A DNA stretch of 64,000 nucleotides from Tessaracoccus sp. MC1865 (GCF_017815535.1 NZ_CP072596.1:372001-436000), one strand, 5' to 3'; positions 9,478 to 18,564 are shown, numbered from the stretch's first letter. Translations and numbers: made by a program. Notes: generated by a model from the sequence alone, not told the origin.

Positions 9478-11765
9478 GCGCCCCCGCCCGCCGGGCCCTG
9501 CCGGCGCACGACGCCACCCCGTACGAGCTGTCCCGACGGTGGCGCTGGGCCGCCGTCGACGCCACCGCGATCCTCGTGCTGCTGACCCTGGTGGCGCTCT
9601 CCTTCTACCCGGTGTACGGCACCGGCTGGCTGTTCGTGGCGGTCCTCGGCTTCGGGGCCGTGGGCATCGGCCTGGCCGTCGTGTCGGCCCTGCGGCACTG
9701 GTCCTCGGGCGTCACCGCCCTGGCCGCCGCCGGGGCGTGGTTCCTCTTCGGCGGCCTGCTCACCATGCCGTCGTCGACGATCGGCTTCGTCGTCCCCACC
9801 CCGCGCACGCTGTTCGGCCTGCTCGTGGGGCCAGTGACGGCGTGGCGCGACATGCTGACGCTCGACCCGCCCATCGGCGAGACCTACAACCTGCTGACCG
9901 TGCCCGGGCTGGTGGGCCTGACCGCCGGCCTGCTGGCGATGGTCATCTCGCTGCGCTCGCGTCGGCCCATGATGGCCTGGCTCCCGCCGGTGCTGGGCTA
10001 CCTGATCGGCGTCGTCGTCGGCTCGCAGGTGGCCTACCGCCCCCTGGTGGTGGGCGGCCTGCTGTTCGTCGTGGTGCTCGTGTGGACGAGCCACCGCCGC
10101 GCCGTGGTGCGCGGCCAGCTCGCGGGCAGCGCGAACCGGCTCAAGCCGTTGCGCGCGCTGCTGGGCGCCGGCGTGCTGGTGGCCGCCTTCGCGGTGGCGC
10201 TGGCCGCCGTGCCGTTCATCTCGCCCACCCCGGCGCGCGAGACCCTGCGCACCGCGATGGAGCCGCCCATCGACCTGGAACAGTTCGCCTCCCCCCTGCA
10301 GGGGTTCCGCGCCAACATCACTCAGCACCGTGCGGAGGTGCTGTTCGACGTGCTGGGGGCGCGCCCGGACGACATCGTGCGCATCGCCACCCTCGACAAG
10401 TACGACGGCATCAGCTACCGGGTCTCCACCCTCGACGACACCGCGGTGCAGGCCACCACCTTCACCCGCGTGGGCCAGTGGATCGCCGACGAGACCGAGG
10501 GCGACGACCTCTCCGTGCGCGTCACGGTGCGCGGTTACGACGGCGTCTGGACCCCGACGGTGGGGCGCAGCACGCAGGTGGCGTTCCAGGGGCCGCGCCG
10601 CGTCGAGCTGGGGGAGAACTTCTTCTACAACCGCAGCTCCGGCACCGGCCTGAACGTGGCCGGGCTGCGGGAGGGCGACACCTACGAGCTCGGCGCCCGG
10701 GTCGCGCCCCGCCCCCCGGACGAGGAGATCGCCAAGGCGCGCGCCGGCCGGTTCGACCTGCCGGAGACCAACGGCGTACCGGACGAGCTGATCGCCGCGG
10801 CCCGCGCCTGGGCCCGCGACGGCGGCACGGCCGGACAGCTCGCGCTGACCCTGGAGGAGCGGCTGAGCAACGGCTACTTCAGCCACGGCCAGGCCGACGA
10901 GGTCGCCTCGCTGTCCGGCCACTCCGAGCGGCGCCTGATCGACCTCCTCGCGGACCCGGAGCTGATGGTCGGCGACCACGAGCAGTACGCCGTCGCGATG
11001 GCGCTGATGTCGCGGGAGTTGGGCATCCCGGCGCGAGTCATCTACGGCTACCAGGTGGACACGGGCAGCGCGATCTCCGGCGGCCACGTGGGCGCCTGGA
11101 CGGAGGTCTACCTCGAGGGCCTGGGATGGGTGGTGTTCAACCCCACGCCGCCCGAGGACCGCGAGCCGCCGGAGGACGACGAACGCACGCCGCCGGAGCA
11201 GCTTCCCTTCATCGAGAACCCGCCCCCGCCGCCGCAGCGGCCCGAGGTGCCGCCGCCGGACGAGTTGCTGCCCATCGAACCGGGCGAGGCCCCGGAGCCG
11301 GAGAGCCGGATCGACTGGGCGCAGATCGGCGCCATCGCTGCTCTCACCGCCATCCCACTGCTGACCATCGTGGCGCCGTTGGCGCTGGTCATCGGGCTGA
11401 AGCTGCGCCGTCGCTCCCGTCGGCGCAACGACCCCGTCCTGGCCAACCGGATCGCCGGTGCCTGGGCGGAGTTGGTGGACCGCGCCCGCGACGTGGGCCG
11501 CTCGCCGTCCATCTCGGCCACCAGGTCCGAGCAGGCTGAGGCCCTCGTCGGGGACTTCCCGAAGGTGGCGACGGTGGCGGATCCCATCGCGCTGGCGAAG
11601 GAGGCGGACTGGTTGGTGTTCGCCCCGGGCGAGCCCAGCGAGACCACCGCCCGCGAGTACTGGCGGTCGTCCGCCGCCATCCACCGCGGCATGCGGCGCT
11701 CCGTCAGTTGGGTGCGTTGGCTTACCAGCTACCTGTCGACCAAATCGTTCCGGAGGATCAAGTGA
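9474..11765 (+). CDS. Transglutaminase-fold membrane protein (TgpA-like), catalytic triad lost
   Basis: This 763-residue protein has about seven N-terminal membrane helices (to ~240), an external transglutaminase-like domain (~390-565), a Pro/Glu-rich linker, one more membrane helix (~615-640) and a cytoplasmic DUF4129-like tail. In related enzymes the triad is Cys (in GxCExFA), His (in HAWxEV) and Asp (in DPT). Here the aligned residues are His502 (GDHEQYA), Gly540 (GAWTEVY) and Asn556 (FNPTP), so all three are replaced while the surrounding fold motifs remain. It is therefore predicted to be a non-enzymatic binding or scaffold protein. The GTG start overlaps the DUF58 gene by four bases. 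Confidence 0.88.
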   Translation: MSAPARRALPAHDATPYELSRRWRWAAVDATAILVLLTLVALSFYPVYGTGWLFVAVLGFGAVGIGLAVVSALRHWSSGVTALAAAGAWFLFGGLLTMPSSTIGFVVPTPRTLFGLLVGPVTAWRDMLTLDPPIGETYNLLTVPGLVGLTAGLLAMVISLRSRRPMMAWLPPVLGYLIGVVVGSQVAYRPLVVGGLLFVVVLVWTSHRRAVVRGQLAGSANRLKPLRALLGAGVLVAAFAVALAAVPFISPTPARETLRTAMEPPIDLEQFASPLQGFRANITQHRAEVLFDVLGARPDDIVRIATLDKYDGISYRVSTLDDTAVQATTFTRVGQWIADETEGDDLSVRVTVRGYDGVWTPTVGRSTQVAFQGPRRVELGENFFYNRSSGTGLNVAGLREGDTYELGARVAPRPPDEEIAKARAGRFDLPETNGVPDELIAAARAWARDGGTAGQLALTLEERLSNGYFSHGQADEVASLSGHSERRLIDLLADPELMVGDHEQYAVAMALMSRELGIPARVIYGYQVDTGSAISGGHVGAWTEVYLEGLGWVVFNPTPPEDREPPEDDERTPPEQLPFIENPPPPPQRPEVPPPDELLPIEPGEAPEPESRIDWAQIGAIAALTAIPLLTIVAPLALVIGLKLRRRSRRRNDPVLANRIAGAWAELVDRARDVGRSPSISATRSEQAEALVGDFPKVATVADPIALAKEADWLVFAPGEPSETTAREYWRSSAAIHRGMRRSVSWVRWLTSYLSTKSFRRIK

Positions 11766-11856
11766 TGCGGTGCTGCCCATCTCACCCGACCGGCCGCCGT
11801 GCCGGGTGGCACCCCTACGGGTATTCTCTGCATGTATCTGGTCTAGGAGGAGCTAG

Positions 11857-13185
11857 GTGAGTCGGCTGATTCCACGCGGTGCCGTGGTCGCTGGGCTGGG
11901 GAAGCGTTTCCTCGCCGCGGTGATCGACGCGCTGCCGTTCCTCGTCATCGGCGCCCTGGGCGCGTTCGCCGGGCGGTCCGCCAGCGAACCGACGGTGGCC
12001 CTGGTCATCGCCATCGGCGCCGGGGTGCTGTCCCTGGCCTTCGCCCTGTACCAGTGGTGGGCCTACGCCGTACGCGGCGCGGGCCTCGGCGCGCAGGCCA
12101 TGGGACTGCGGCTGGTGTCGTTGAAGGACGGCGAACCCATCGGCTGGTGGCGCGTGTTCCTGCGCCACGTGGTGTTCTCCGCGGTGCTGGGCACCGTCAT
12201 CGGCGGCATCGCGCTGCTGATCTTCCTCGTGATCCACGAGCGTCGCCAGGGCTGGCACGACATGGCTGTGTCCGCCGTCGTGGTGCAGCCCAGGGAGGCC
12301 GAGGCTCGTCCCGGCAGCACGGCCCCGCGGAAGACGGCCCAGGCCAGCACCGTCGGGTTGCCGCCCCACCTGTCGAGCTCGTTCAGCCCTCAGCCCGGCA
12401 CCACCGCCACACCCAACTGGGATTCCTTCGCGCCGCGCGGCACCCAGCAGGGGGCGCCCCAGCAGGGAGCGCCGCACGGCGGCCTCCCCCCGCAGCCCCG
12501 CACCCAGCTGTCAGCGCCGGACTGGCTGCCCGGCGTCCAGTCCGAGCCGGTCGAGCCCACGCCGCAGCAGGCGCCCTTCCAGGCCTCCGCGCAGTGGCGT
12601 CCGCCGGCCGCGAAGACCCCCGCGCCGTCGCCGTGGCAGGCCCCGCAACCGCCCAAGCCGGTGCTGCCGGAGCCGACGCCCGCTGAGTCGCCCAAGCCTC
12701 CCCGGGCGTGGATCCCGCTGCCCACCCCCACGTCGGTGATCGAACCGTCGATGAAGGTGCGACGCCGCGACTTCGGCGAGGTGGAGGACAACGAAGGCAC
12801 CCGCATCGCCAACCTGCCGTCCACGGCGAGTCGCGGCGGAGGCGCGGGCTGGTATCTCCGCCTCGACGACGGCCGCGAGGTGGAACTCACCGTCACGGTG
12901 CTGCTGGGCCGCAACCCGCAGAAGGGCCCGGAGGACCCGGAGGTGCACCTGGTGCCCGCGTCGGGCGACGGCCGGATGATCTCGCGCACCCACGTGCAGA
13001 TCGGGACGGACCCCCGCGGCGTGTACGTCGTGGACCGCGGCTCCACCAACGGCACGGCCCTCGTCACGCAGGGCGGCGAGCTGGAACCCTGCCCGTCCGG
13101 CACCCAGGTGCGGGTCAGGGAGGGGCAGCAGGTCAGCTACGGCAACCGTTGGTTCACCGTCCTGCGCCGCCCCGTCATCTCCTGA
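11857..13185 (+). CDS. RDD-domain and FHA-domain fusion protein
   Basis: This is a 442-residue protein. Residues ~8-140 form an RDD domain with three membrane helices. Residues ~150-300 are a Pro/Gln/Ala-rich disordered linker. Residues ~330-440 are an FHA domain with GRNP, ISRTH and DRGSTNGT. Just before the FHA domain, near residue 304, is FGEVEDNEGT, almost identical to a motif in the FHA protein at the window's left edge. The GTG start follows AGGAGGAGCTAG (11845-11856). A likely -10 (TATTCT) lies ~30 bases upstream, in the 91-base gap after the transglutaminase-fold gene. It probably belongs to the same surface-protein system, tethering a phospho-dependent adaptor to the membrane. Confidence 0.9.
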   Translation: MSRLIPRGAVVAGLGKRFLAAVIDALPFLVIGALGAFAGRSASEPTVALVIAIGAGVLSLAFALYQWWAYAVRGAGLGAQAMGLRLVSLKDGEPIGWWRVFLRHVVFSAVLGTVIGGIALLIFLVIHERRQGWHDMAVSAVVVQPREAEARPGSTAPRKTAQASTVGLPPHLSSSFSPQPGTTATPNWDSFAPRGTQQGAPQQGAPHGGLPPQPRTQLSAPDWLPGVQSEPVEPTPQQAPFQASAQWRPPAAKTPAPSPWQAPQPPKPVLPEPTPAESPKPPRAWIPLPTPTSVIEPSMKVRRRDFGEVEDNEGTRIANLPSTASRGGGAGWYLRLDDGREVELTVTVLLGRNPQKGPEDPEVHLVPASGDGRMISRTHVQIGTDPRGVYVVDRGSTNGTALVTQGGELEPCPSGTQVRVREGQQVSYGNRWFTVLRRPVIS

Positions 13186-13214
13186 GCACGCCTCTGGGCC
13201 AGTCGCCGCGGCGT

Positions 13215-13220
13215 TAGGAT
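13215..13220 (+). promoter_or_regulatory. -10 box TAGGAT of dcd (leaderless start)
   Basis: TAGGAT ends seven bases before the ATG of dcd and no ribosome site lies between them. Transcription would begin at or next to the A of the start codon, giving a leaderless mRNA. This fits the TANNNT -10 consensus of actinobacteria. Confidence 0.6.
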
Positions 13221-13227
13221 CGACGAC

Positions 13228-13803
13228 ATGCTGCTGAGCGACCGCGACATCCTGGCCGAAGTGCACGCCGGGAACATCCTGCTGGACCCCTGGGATCCCG
13301 TCATGGTGCAACCCGCCTCCGTCGACGTGCGCCTGGACAAGCTGTTCCGCGTGTTCGAGAACCACCGATACCCGTCGATCGACCCGTCGGTGGAGCAGCC
13401 CGAGCTCACGCGCCTGATCGAGGTGGCCGAAGGCGAACCCTTCGTGCTGCACCCCGGGGAGTTCGCTCTGGCGTCCACGTACGAGCGGATCACGCTCGGC
13501 CAGGCGCTGGCGGCCAGGCTGGAGGGCAAGTCGTCGCTGGGCCGCCTGGGTCTGGTGACGCATTCGACGGCGGGCTTCATCGATCCCGGCTTCTCGGGCC
13601 ACGTCACCCTCGAGCTGTCCAACATGGCCACGCTGCCCATCAAGTTGTGGCCGGGCATGAAGATCGGCCAGTTCTGCTTCTTCCAGCTCAGTTCTCCGGC
13701 GGAGCACGCGTACGGCTCTGAGAAGTACGGCTCCCGTTACCAGGGGCAGCGCGGACCCACGCCGTCGCGCTCGCACCTCAACTTCCACCGAAGCCAGGTC
13801 TGA
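13228..13803 (+). CDS. dcd: dCTP deaminase
   Basis: This 191-residue protein is full length for the family. It deaminates dCTP. Actinobacterial members often also hydrolyse the dUTP formed, giving dUMP for thymidylate synthesis. The sequence shows the conserved PASVDVRL, the [10 protein letters not shown] segment with the family's Ser/Arg residues, the catalytic-Glu region GHVTLELSN, and the C-terminal lid [11 protein letters not shown]. Whether it is bifunctional like the mycobacterial enzyme is inference. The ATG is chosen from the -10 seven bases upstream and the conserved N-terminus MLLSDRDI. An ABC exporter starts eight bases downstream. Confidence 0.96.
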   Translation: MLLSDRDILAEVHAGNILLDPWDPVMVQPASVDVRLDKLFRVFENHRYPSIDPSVEQPELTRLIEVAEGEPFVLHPGEFALASTYERITLGQALAARLEGKSSLGRLGLVTHSTAGFIDPGFSGHVTLELSNMATLPIKLWPGMKIGQFCFFQLSSPAEHAYGSEKYGSRYQGQRGPTPSRSHLNFHRSQV

Positions 13804-13810
13804 TCCGCCC

Positions 13811-15679
13811 ATGAGTGTCGGCAGGGGGATGGGTGGGGGCCGGGTCCTCGGCCGGCTCGCCACTGGATCCGAGATCCGTGACCACAAACTGGACCGCGGC
13901 ACCGCGCGCCGCGTCATCGCCTACGGCGGACCCTTCAAGGGCCTGATCCTGCTCTTCCTGGTCAGCGTCACGCTCGGGAGCGCGCTGTCGGTGGTACCGC
14001 TGCTGCTGTTCCAGCGGATCATCGACGACGGCGTGCTGGCGGGCGACGTCCGGCTCATCGTCGTGCTGTCGCTGGTGGTGGCGGGCATGGCCGTCGGTTC
14101 CGCGGCGCTGTCCATCGTTGAGCGGTGGTGCTCGGCGCGCATCGGCGAGGGGCTCATCTATTCGATGCGTACCCAGATCTTCGACCACGTGCTGCGCATG
14201 CCCATCGCGTTCTTCAGCCGCTCCCACACGGGCAAGCTGGTCTCGCGGCTCCACTCGGATGTCAACGGCGCGCAGCAGGCGTTCACCTCCACGCTGTCGT
14301 CGCTGGTGTCCAACGGCGTCACGCTGCTGCTGGTGCTGGGCTCCATGCTGGCGCTGTCGTGGCCGCTGACGCTGGGCGCGCTGGTGCTGCTGCCCATCTT
14401 CATGGTGCCCGCCCAGTTGGTGGGCAGGCGGTTGGCGGACCTCTCCCGTGACCGGATGCAGCACCAGGCGGAGATGTCGGCCACCATGACCGAGCGGTTC
14501 TCCGTCTCCGGGGCGCTGCTGGTGAAGCTGTTCGGCGACCACGCCACGGAGAACGCCACGTTCGCCTCGCAGGCCAGGGCGGTGGCCGACGGCGGGGTGA
14601 AGATCGCCATGACCTCGCGGGTGTTCATGACCGCGATGACCTTCGTCGGGGCGTTGGCCACGGCGCTGTTCTACGGCTTCGGCGGCTACGCCGCGGTGGA
14701 GGGTCAGCTCACCGTGGGTACCCTCACGGCGCTGGTGGCCCTGCTGGCCAGGCTGTACGGGCCGCTGATCCAGCTGAGCTCGCTGCGGGTGGACGTGATG
14801 ACGGCGCTGGTCAGCTTCGAGCGGGTGTTCGAGGTGCTGGACCTGAAGCCCCTGATCGTCGACGCGCCGGACGCGAAGCAGGTGACCGGGCCGCCGAGCG
14901 TCGCCTTCCGTGACGTGTGGTTCACCTACCCGGACGCGCAGCAGGTGTCGTTGGAGTCGCTCGAGCCCGCCATGGCGGTGGGGGAGTCGGCCAACGAGCC
15001 GGTGCTGCGGGGCGTCACGTTCGAGGTGTCGCCGGGGCAGACGGTCGCCCTGGTCGGCCCGTCGGGCGCGGGCAAGACCACCATCACGCACCTGCTGGCG
15101 CGGCTCTACGACGTGGATTCGGGCAGCGTGGAGATCGGCGGCACGGATGTGCGAGAGCTGGCGTTGTCGTCGTTGCAGGACGAGATCGGCTACGTGACGC
15201 AGGACGCGCACCTCTTCCACGACACCGTGGGCGCCAACCTGCGCTACGCCAAGCCCTCGGCCACCGAAGATGAGCTGTGGGCGGCGCTCGAGGCGGCCCA
15301 GATCGCGGGCCTGGTGCGCCGGCTCCCCGACGGGATGGCCACCGTGGTGGGCGAGCGGGGCTACCGGTTGAGCGGCGGCGAGCGGCAGCGCTTCGCGATC
15401 GCCCGGCTGCTGTTGAAGGCCCCGCCCATCCTGGTGCTGGACGAGGCGACGGCGCACCTGGATTCCGAATCCGAGCACCTGGTGCAGCAGGCGCTGGACA
15501 ACGCGCGGGAGGGGCGCACGTCGATCGTGATCGCGCACCGTCTCTCCACCGTGCGGCATGCAGACCAGATCCTGGTGGTCGAGTCCGGCCGGATCGTTGA
15601 GCGCGGTACCCACGCGGAGCTGCTCGAGTCCCGCGGTCAGTACGCGACGCTGTATTTCACGCAGTTCTCCGACGACTGA
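13811..15679 (+). CDS. ABC exporter, fused membrane and ATPase domains
   Basis: This 622-residue half-transporter has a six-helix exporter domain (~40-320) and an ABC ATPase (~365-615). The ATPase shows Walker A GPSGAGKTT, the Q-loop region, signature LSGGERQR, Walker B ILVLDEATAHLD and H-loop IVIAHRLST. It would work as a homodimer exporting lipids, peptides or drugs; the substrate cannot be read from sequence. It begins eight bases after dcd. A second in-frame ATG-containing context (MGGG, six codons in) makes the exact start uncertain. Confidence 0.93.
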   Translation: MSVGRGMGGGRVLGRLATGSEIRDHKLDRGTARRVIAYGGPFKGLILLFLVSVTLGSALSVVPLLLFQRIIDDGVLAGDVRLIVVLSLVVAGMAVGSAALSIVERWCSARIGEGLIYSMRTQIFDHVLRMPIAFFSRSHTGKLVSRLHSDVNGAQQAFTSTLSSLVSNGVTLLLVLGSMLALSWPLTLGALVLLPIFMVPAQLVGRRLADLSRDRMQHQAEMSATMTERFSVSGALLVKLFGDHATENATFASQARAVADGGVKIAMTSRVFMTAMTFVGALATALFYGFGGYAAVEGQLTVGTLTALVALLARLYGPLIQLSSLRVDVMTALVSFERVFEVLDLKPLIVDAPDAKQVTGPPSVAFRDVWFTYPDAQQVSLESLEPAMAVGESANEPVLRGVTFEVSPGQTVALVGPSGAGKTTITHLLARLYDVDSGSVEIGGTDVRELALSSLQDEIGYVTQDAHLFHDTVGANLRYAKPSATEDELWAALEAAQIAGLVRRLPDGMATVVGERGYRLSGGERQRFAIARLLLKAPPILVLDEATAHLDSESEHLVQQALDNAREGRTSIVIAHRLSTVRHADQILVVESGRIVERGTHAELLESRGQYATLYFTQFSDD

Positions 15680-15697
15680 GCCGCCGCTCGGGGTGGC

Positions 15698-16408
15698 TCA
15701 GTAGTTGTCGCCGGACTCGACGCCGGCTTCGGGCACCTCGCCCGATTCGACGCCTTCAGCGCCCGCGAGAACCGAGGCGCTGCCGCTCAGGCCCAGGCGC
15801 GTGGCCCCCGCCTCGACCATCGCGTTGGCGGTGGCGTAGTCACGGATCCCGCCGCTGGCCTTCACCCCCAGGCGGTCACCGACGGTCTGCGCCATCAGCG
15901 TGACCGCGTGCACCGAGGCGCCGCCGCTGGGGTGGAAGCCGGTGGACGTCTTCACGTAATCCGCCCCGGCAGCCTCCGCCGCCCGGCAGGCCGCGATGAT
16001 CTCGTCGTCAGTCAGGGCGGCCGACTCGATGATGACCTTCAGCAGCACGTCCGGGGCGGCCTCGCGCACGGCGCGGATCTCGGCCTCGACGAGGTCCGCG
16101 CGGCCCTCCTTGAGGAGGCCGATGTTGATCACCATGTCCACCTCGTGGGCGCCGAGTCGGGCCGACTCGGCGGCCTCCCCGGCCTTCGCCGCCGGGGTGT
16201 GGTTGCCGGATGGGAAGCCACACACCGTGGCGACCAGCACCTCACCCAGTTCCACGTCGATCGGCAGCATCGACGGGGAGACGCACACCGAGTACGTGCC
16301 CAGCTCGCGTGCCTCGGCCACCAGCGCGGCCACCTGGGCGCGCGTTGCGTCCGTCTTCAGCAACGTGTGGTCAATCATCTGGGCTAGTGCCGAGCGGGTG
16401 ATCTGCAT
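15698..16408 (-). CDS. deoC: Deoxyribose-phosphate aldolase
   Basis: This 236-residue aldolase splits 2-deoxyribose-5-phosphate into glyceraldehyde-3-phosphate and acetaldehyde during deoxynucleoside breakdown. The Schiff-base lysine is Lys153 in YVKTSTGF; the second active-site region LLKVIIESA is also present. The N-terminus [18 protein letters not shown] matches the family, and GAAAGGACC sits just upstream as a ribosome site, so this ATG is preferred although the frame stays open further upstream. A short C-terminal tail rich in Glu/Ser/Gly extends beyond the usual end. It converges with the ABC exporter. Confidence 0.95.
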   Translation of the reverse strand: MQITRSALAQMIDHTLLKTDATRAQVAALVAEARELGTYSVCVSPSMLPIDVELGEVLVATVCGFPSGNHTPAAKAGEAAESARLGAHEVDMVINIGLLKEGRADLVEAEIRAVREAAPDVLLKVIIESAALTDDEIIAACRAAEAAGADYVKTSTGFHPSGGASVHAVTLMAQTVGDRLGVKASGGIRDYATANAMVEAGATRLGLSGSASVLAGAEGVESGEVPEAGVESGDNY

Positions 16409-16556
16409 TGCGGTCCTTTCGTTTCTTGCATCGTAGCTGTCCATTTGGGCGGGTGTTGCGCACTTCCAACGAGCGCTTGTCTTCTGAAGGTGACCGCCAC
16501 AAGGGGCGACGGTGAAGGTGCAGAGCAGGTGTGGGCACCGATGAGAAGGGACTCGG

Positions 16557-16939
16557 ATGTCCACAGTGACAACACGACATGTGGTGGCAGGCATTGCCGC
16601 CGGCGCGTTGGCGTTGAGCGGGTTGGTATTCCCCCAATCCGCTAACGCAGCGTACGAATACACGCGCATACCCAGTGGTCGGGCACCAAAGTCCAGCCGC
16701 CGCACCACCTCACGGTGAAGATTTCAGACGAGCCGGTGCAGCTCGGTCGCGTGAGCCTGACTCCGCGCCAGTCGTCCAACGGTTCGGGCCGCGTCAATGA
16801 ATACGAGGTCTGGACCTCGGCCAGCGATTGCACGGCTGAAACTGGTGGCTTCGTGAAGCAGGCCGAGGGCGAGTTGGACGGCCTCGTGGCCAACAGCAAG
16901 CTCGTGCGCGGCATCACCTTCGACCCGGCGCCGCCCTGA
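16557..16939 (+). pseudogene. Truncated, frameshifted secreted protein with F5/8 type C (discoidin-like) remnant
   Basis: An ATG at 16557 opens a clear signal peptide ([20 protein letters not shown], then [11 protein letters not shown]) and the mature start AYEYTR, but that frame stops at 16716. From about 16670 another frame reads [18 protein letters not shown], then VSLTPRQSSNGSGRVNEYEV, ending at 16939. This resembles the second half of an F5/8 type C carbohydrate-binding domain (WxTQW...PPHHLTV...RQ..NGR..EYEV). The simplest reading is an internal deletion, with loss of frame, that fused the signal peptide to the tail of a discoidin domain. No enzymatic domain remains. Confidence 0.6.
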
Positions 16940-16989
16940 GCCGGCGTTCCGCGCGCGGCACCCAGCGTCGTCCGGCGGCATGAGCCTGC

Positions 16990-17035
16990 TTCAATGCTGG
17001 GTTTGTGCCCGAGGACGGCGCCACATCCAGCACTG
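16990..17035. repeat. 46-base imperfect palindromic repeat, copy 1
   Basis: This unit begins TTCAATGCTGG and ends CCAGCACTG(AA), so its ends are inverted complements and it can fold into a long hairpin. It matches copy 2 at about 40 of 46 bases by eye. It lies in the 203-base gap between the pseudogene and the histidine kinase gene, which otherwise holds nothing recognisable. Confidence 0.75.
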
Positions 17036-17051
17036 AAATCGGGCGGCCGTG

Positions 17052-17097
17052 TTCAATGCTGGCTTTGAGGCCAAGGACGGCGCCAAACCCAGCACTG
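17052..17097. repeat. 46-base imperfect palindromic repeat, copy 2
   Basis: This is a tandem partner of the unit at 16990, separated by 16 bases, with the same inverted ends and the conserved core AGGACGGCGCCA. A weaker relative of the core (TGTGGCGCCCTCGG on the + strand) is near 37180, upstream of the lactate dehydrogenase gene, which hints at a small dispersed family. Confidence 0.75.
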
Positions 17098-17142
17098 GGC
17101 CGGAACTTGAAGTCGCCCTGGCGCCTGGCAGCCGCGCGTCGG

Positions 17143-18564
17143 TCAGTCGGCAGGGGCCAGCGGCAGCGTCACCGTGAAGGCCGTCCGGCCAGGCCTGCTC
17201 GACACCATCGCCGACCCGCCGAAGCCCTCGGCGATGGCACGCACGATCGCCAGCCCCAGCCCCGTGGACGGAACGGTGGAGTGGGTGCGCGCGTCGTCGG
17301 CCTTTGTGAACCGCTCGAAGACGCGGGGCAGCGTCTCGGGCGGGATGCCGGGACCGTTGTCGGCGACCTCGATCACCGCGCGGTCCCCATGCCGCCGCAC
17401 GCACGTGCGCACGACGGTGCCGGGCGGCGTGTGCGTCCGGGCGTTGCTCAGCAGGTTGATCATCACCTGGTGCAGCTGGTCTGCGTCGGCCAGCACCATG
17501 ACCTCCGGCTCCGGCAGCATCAGCTGCCACTGGTGGTCGCGGCTCGCCGCCTGCGCGTCGCTGACCGCGTTGACCACCACCTCGACGGCGTCGACGGGCC
17601 TCGCCTCCACCTGCGTGTCGGCATCGAGCCGGGCCAGCAGCAGCAGGTCGTTGACCAGCTTGGTCATCCGTCGGGATTCCGAATCGATGCGCTGCAGCGC
17701 GAAGGACTTCTCGCCTTCCGGGGCGCGCTCCGCCAGCTCGCTGTAGCCCCGGATGGCGGCCAGGGGGTTGCGCAGCTCGTGCGACGCGTCCGCGACGAAC
17801 CGGCGCAGCTTCACCTCGGACGCTTCGCGGGCGGCCAGCGCGCCCTCGATCCGGTCCAGCATGTCGTTGAAGGCGGTGGCCAGGCGGGTGACCTCGTTGT
17901 TCTCCGGCAGCGCGCCCACCGAGACCCTCGGTACCTCGACGCGTCCCCGTTCCAGCTGCAGGTGGCTGACCTGGTCCGCCGTGTTCGTGAGCGCGGTCAG
18001 CGGCCGGGTGGCGCGGCCCAGCACCTCGCGCGTGACCAACGCCGTGACGGCGACGGCCGACAACGAGATGCCCGCCGCGAACAGCGTCAGCCACAGCAGG
18101 GAGCGGTCGATGTCGCCGGTGGGCAGCCCCACCGACACCTTGCCCAGCCGCGTCTCCCGCGCCTCGACGCGGTACTTGCCCATCCCGGGCAGCATCACGG
18201 AGCGCTTCTCGCCGTCGGCCGGCAGTTCGACGAGGCGGATCATGGCGGCCGTGGTCACGGAGTCCACTTTGCCGTCTTCGATGACGCTGCCCACGGCGCT
18301 GCCGTCGGGCAGCTCCAGGGCGATCACGGTGCCCACCCTCATGCCGGGGGTCTCGATACCGGGCACCCGGTCGCCGCTGCTCCAGCCCGGCCCGCGACCC
18401 TGCCGCACCTGCGCGCCGTCCAGCTCGGTGTCGAGTTGGCGGTACAGGATGGTGGCGGCTGCGAAGACGGTGACCATGCTGACCACGAGCGCCAGCACCG
18501 CGACCGTGATGACGACGCGGGGCTGGATCTGGGCGGCGAGGGAGCCGCGTCGCTGAGGGCTCAT
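17143..18564 (-). CDS. Sensor histidine kinase (HAMP-HisKA-HATPase)
   Basis: This 473-residue membrane kinase has helix 1 at ~18-42, an extracellular sensor of ~110 residues, helix 2 at ~156-178 and a HAMP region. The HisKA box is SHELRNPLAAIRGY with phospho-acceptor His262. The HATPase has N-box MINLLSNARTHT and G-boxes DNGPGIP and STGLGLAIV. The ATG at 18564 overlaps the stop of the response regulator gene by four bases, so the pair is co-translated. The architecture resembles actinobacterial TcrY/TrcS/MprB-type kinases; the stimulus is unknown. Confidence 0.92.
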   Translation of the reverse strand: MSPQRRGSLAAQIQPRVVITVAVLALVVSMVTVFAAATILYRQLDTELDGAQVRQGRGPGWSSGDRVPGIETPGMRVGTVIALELPDGSAVGSVIEDGKVDSVTTAAMIRLVELPADGEKRSVMLPGMGKYRVEARETRLGKVSVGLPTGDIDRSLLWLTLFAAGISLSAVAVTALVTREVLGRATRPLTALTNTADQVSHLQLERGRVEVPRVSVGALPENNEVTRLATAFNDMLDRIEGALAAREASEVKLRRFVADASHELRNPLAAIRGYSELAERAPEGEKSFALQRIDSESRRMTKLVNDLLLLARLDADTQVEARPVDAVEVVVNAVSDAQAASRDHQWQLMLPEPEVMVLADADQLHQVMINLLSNARTHTPPGTVVRTCVRRHGDRAVIEVADNGPGIPPETLPRVFERFTKADDARTHSTVPSTGLGLAIVRAIAEGFGGSAMVSSRPGRTAFTVTLPLAPAD

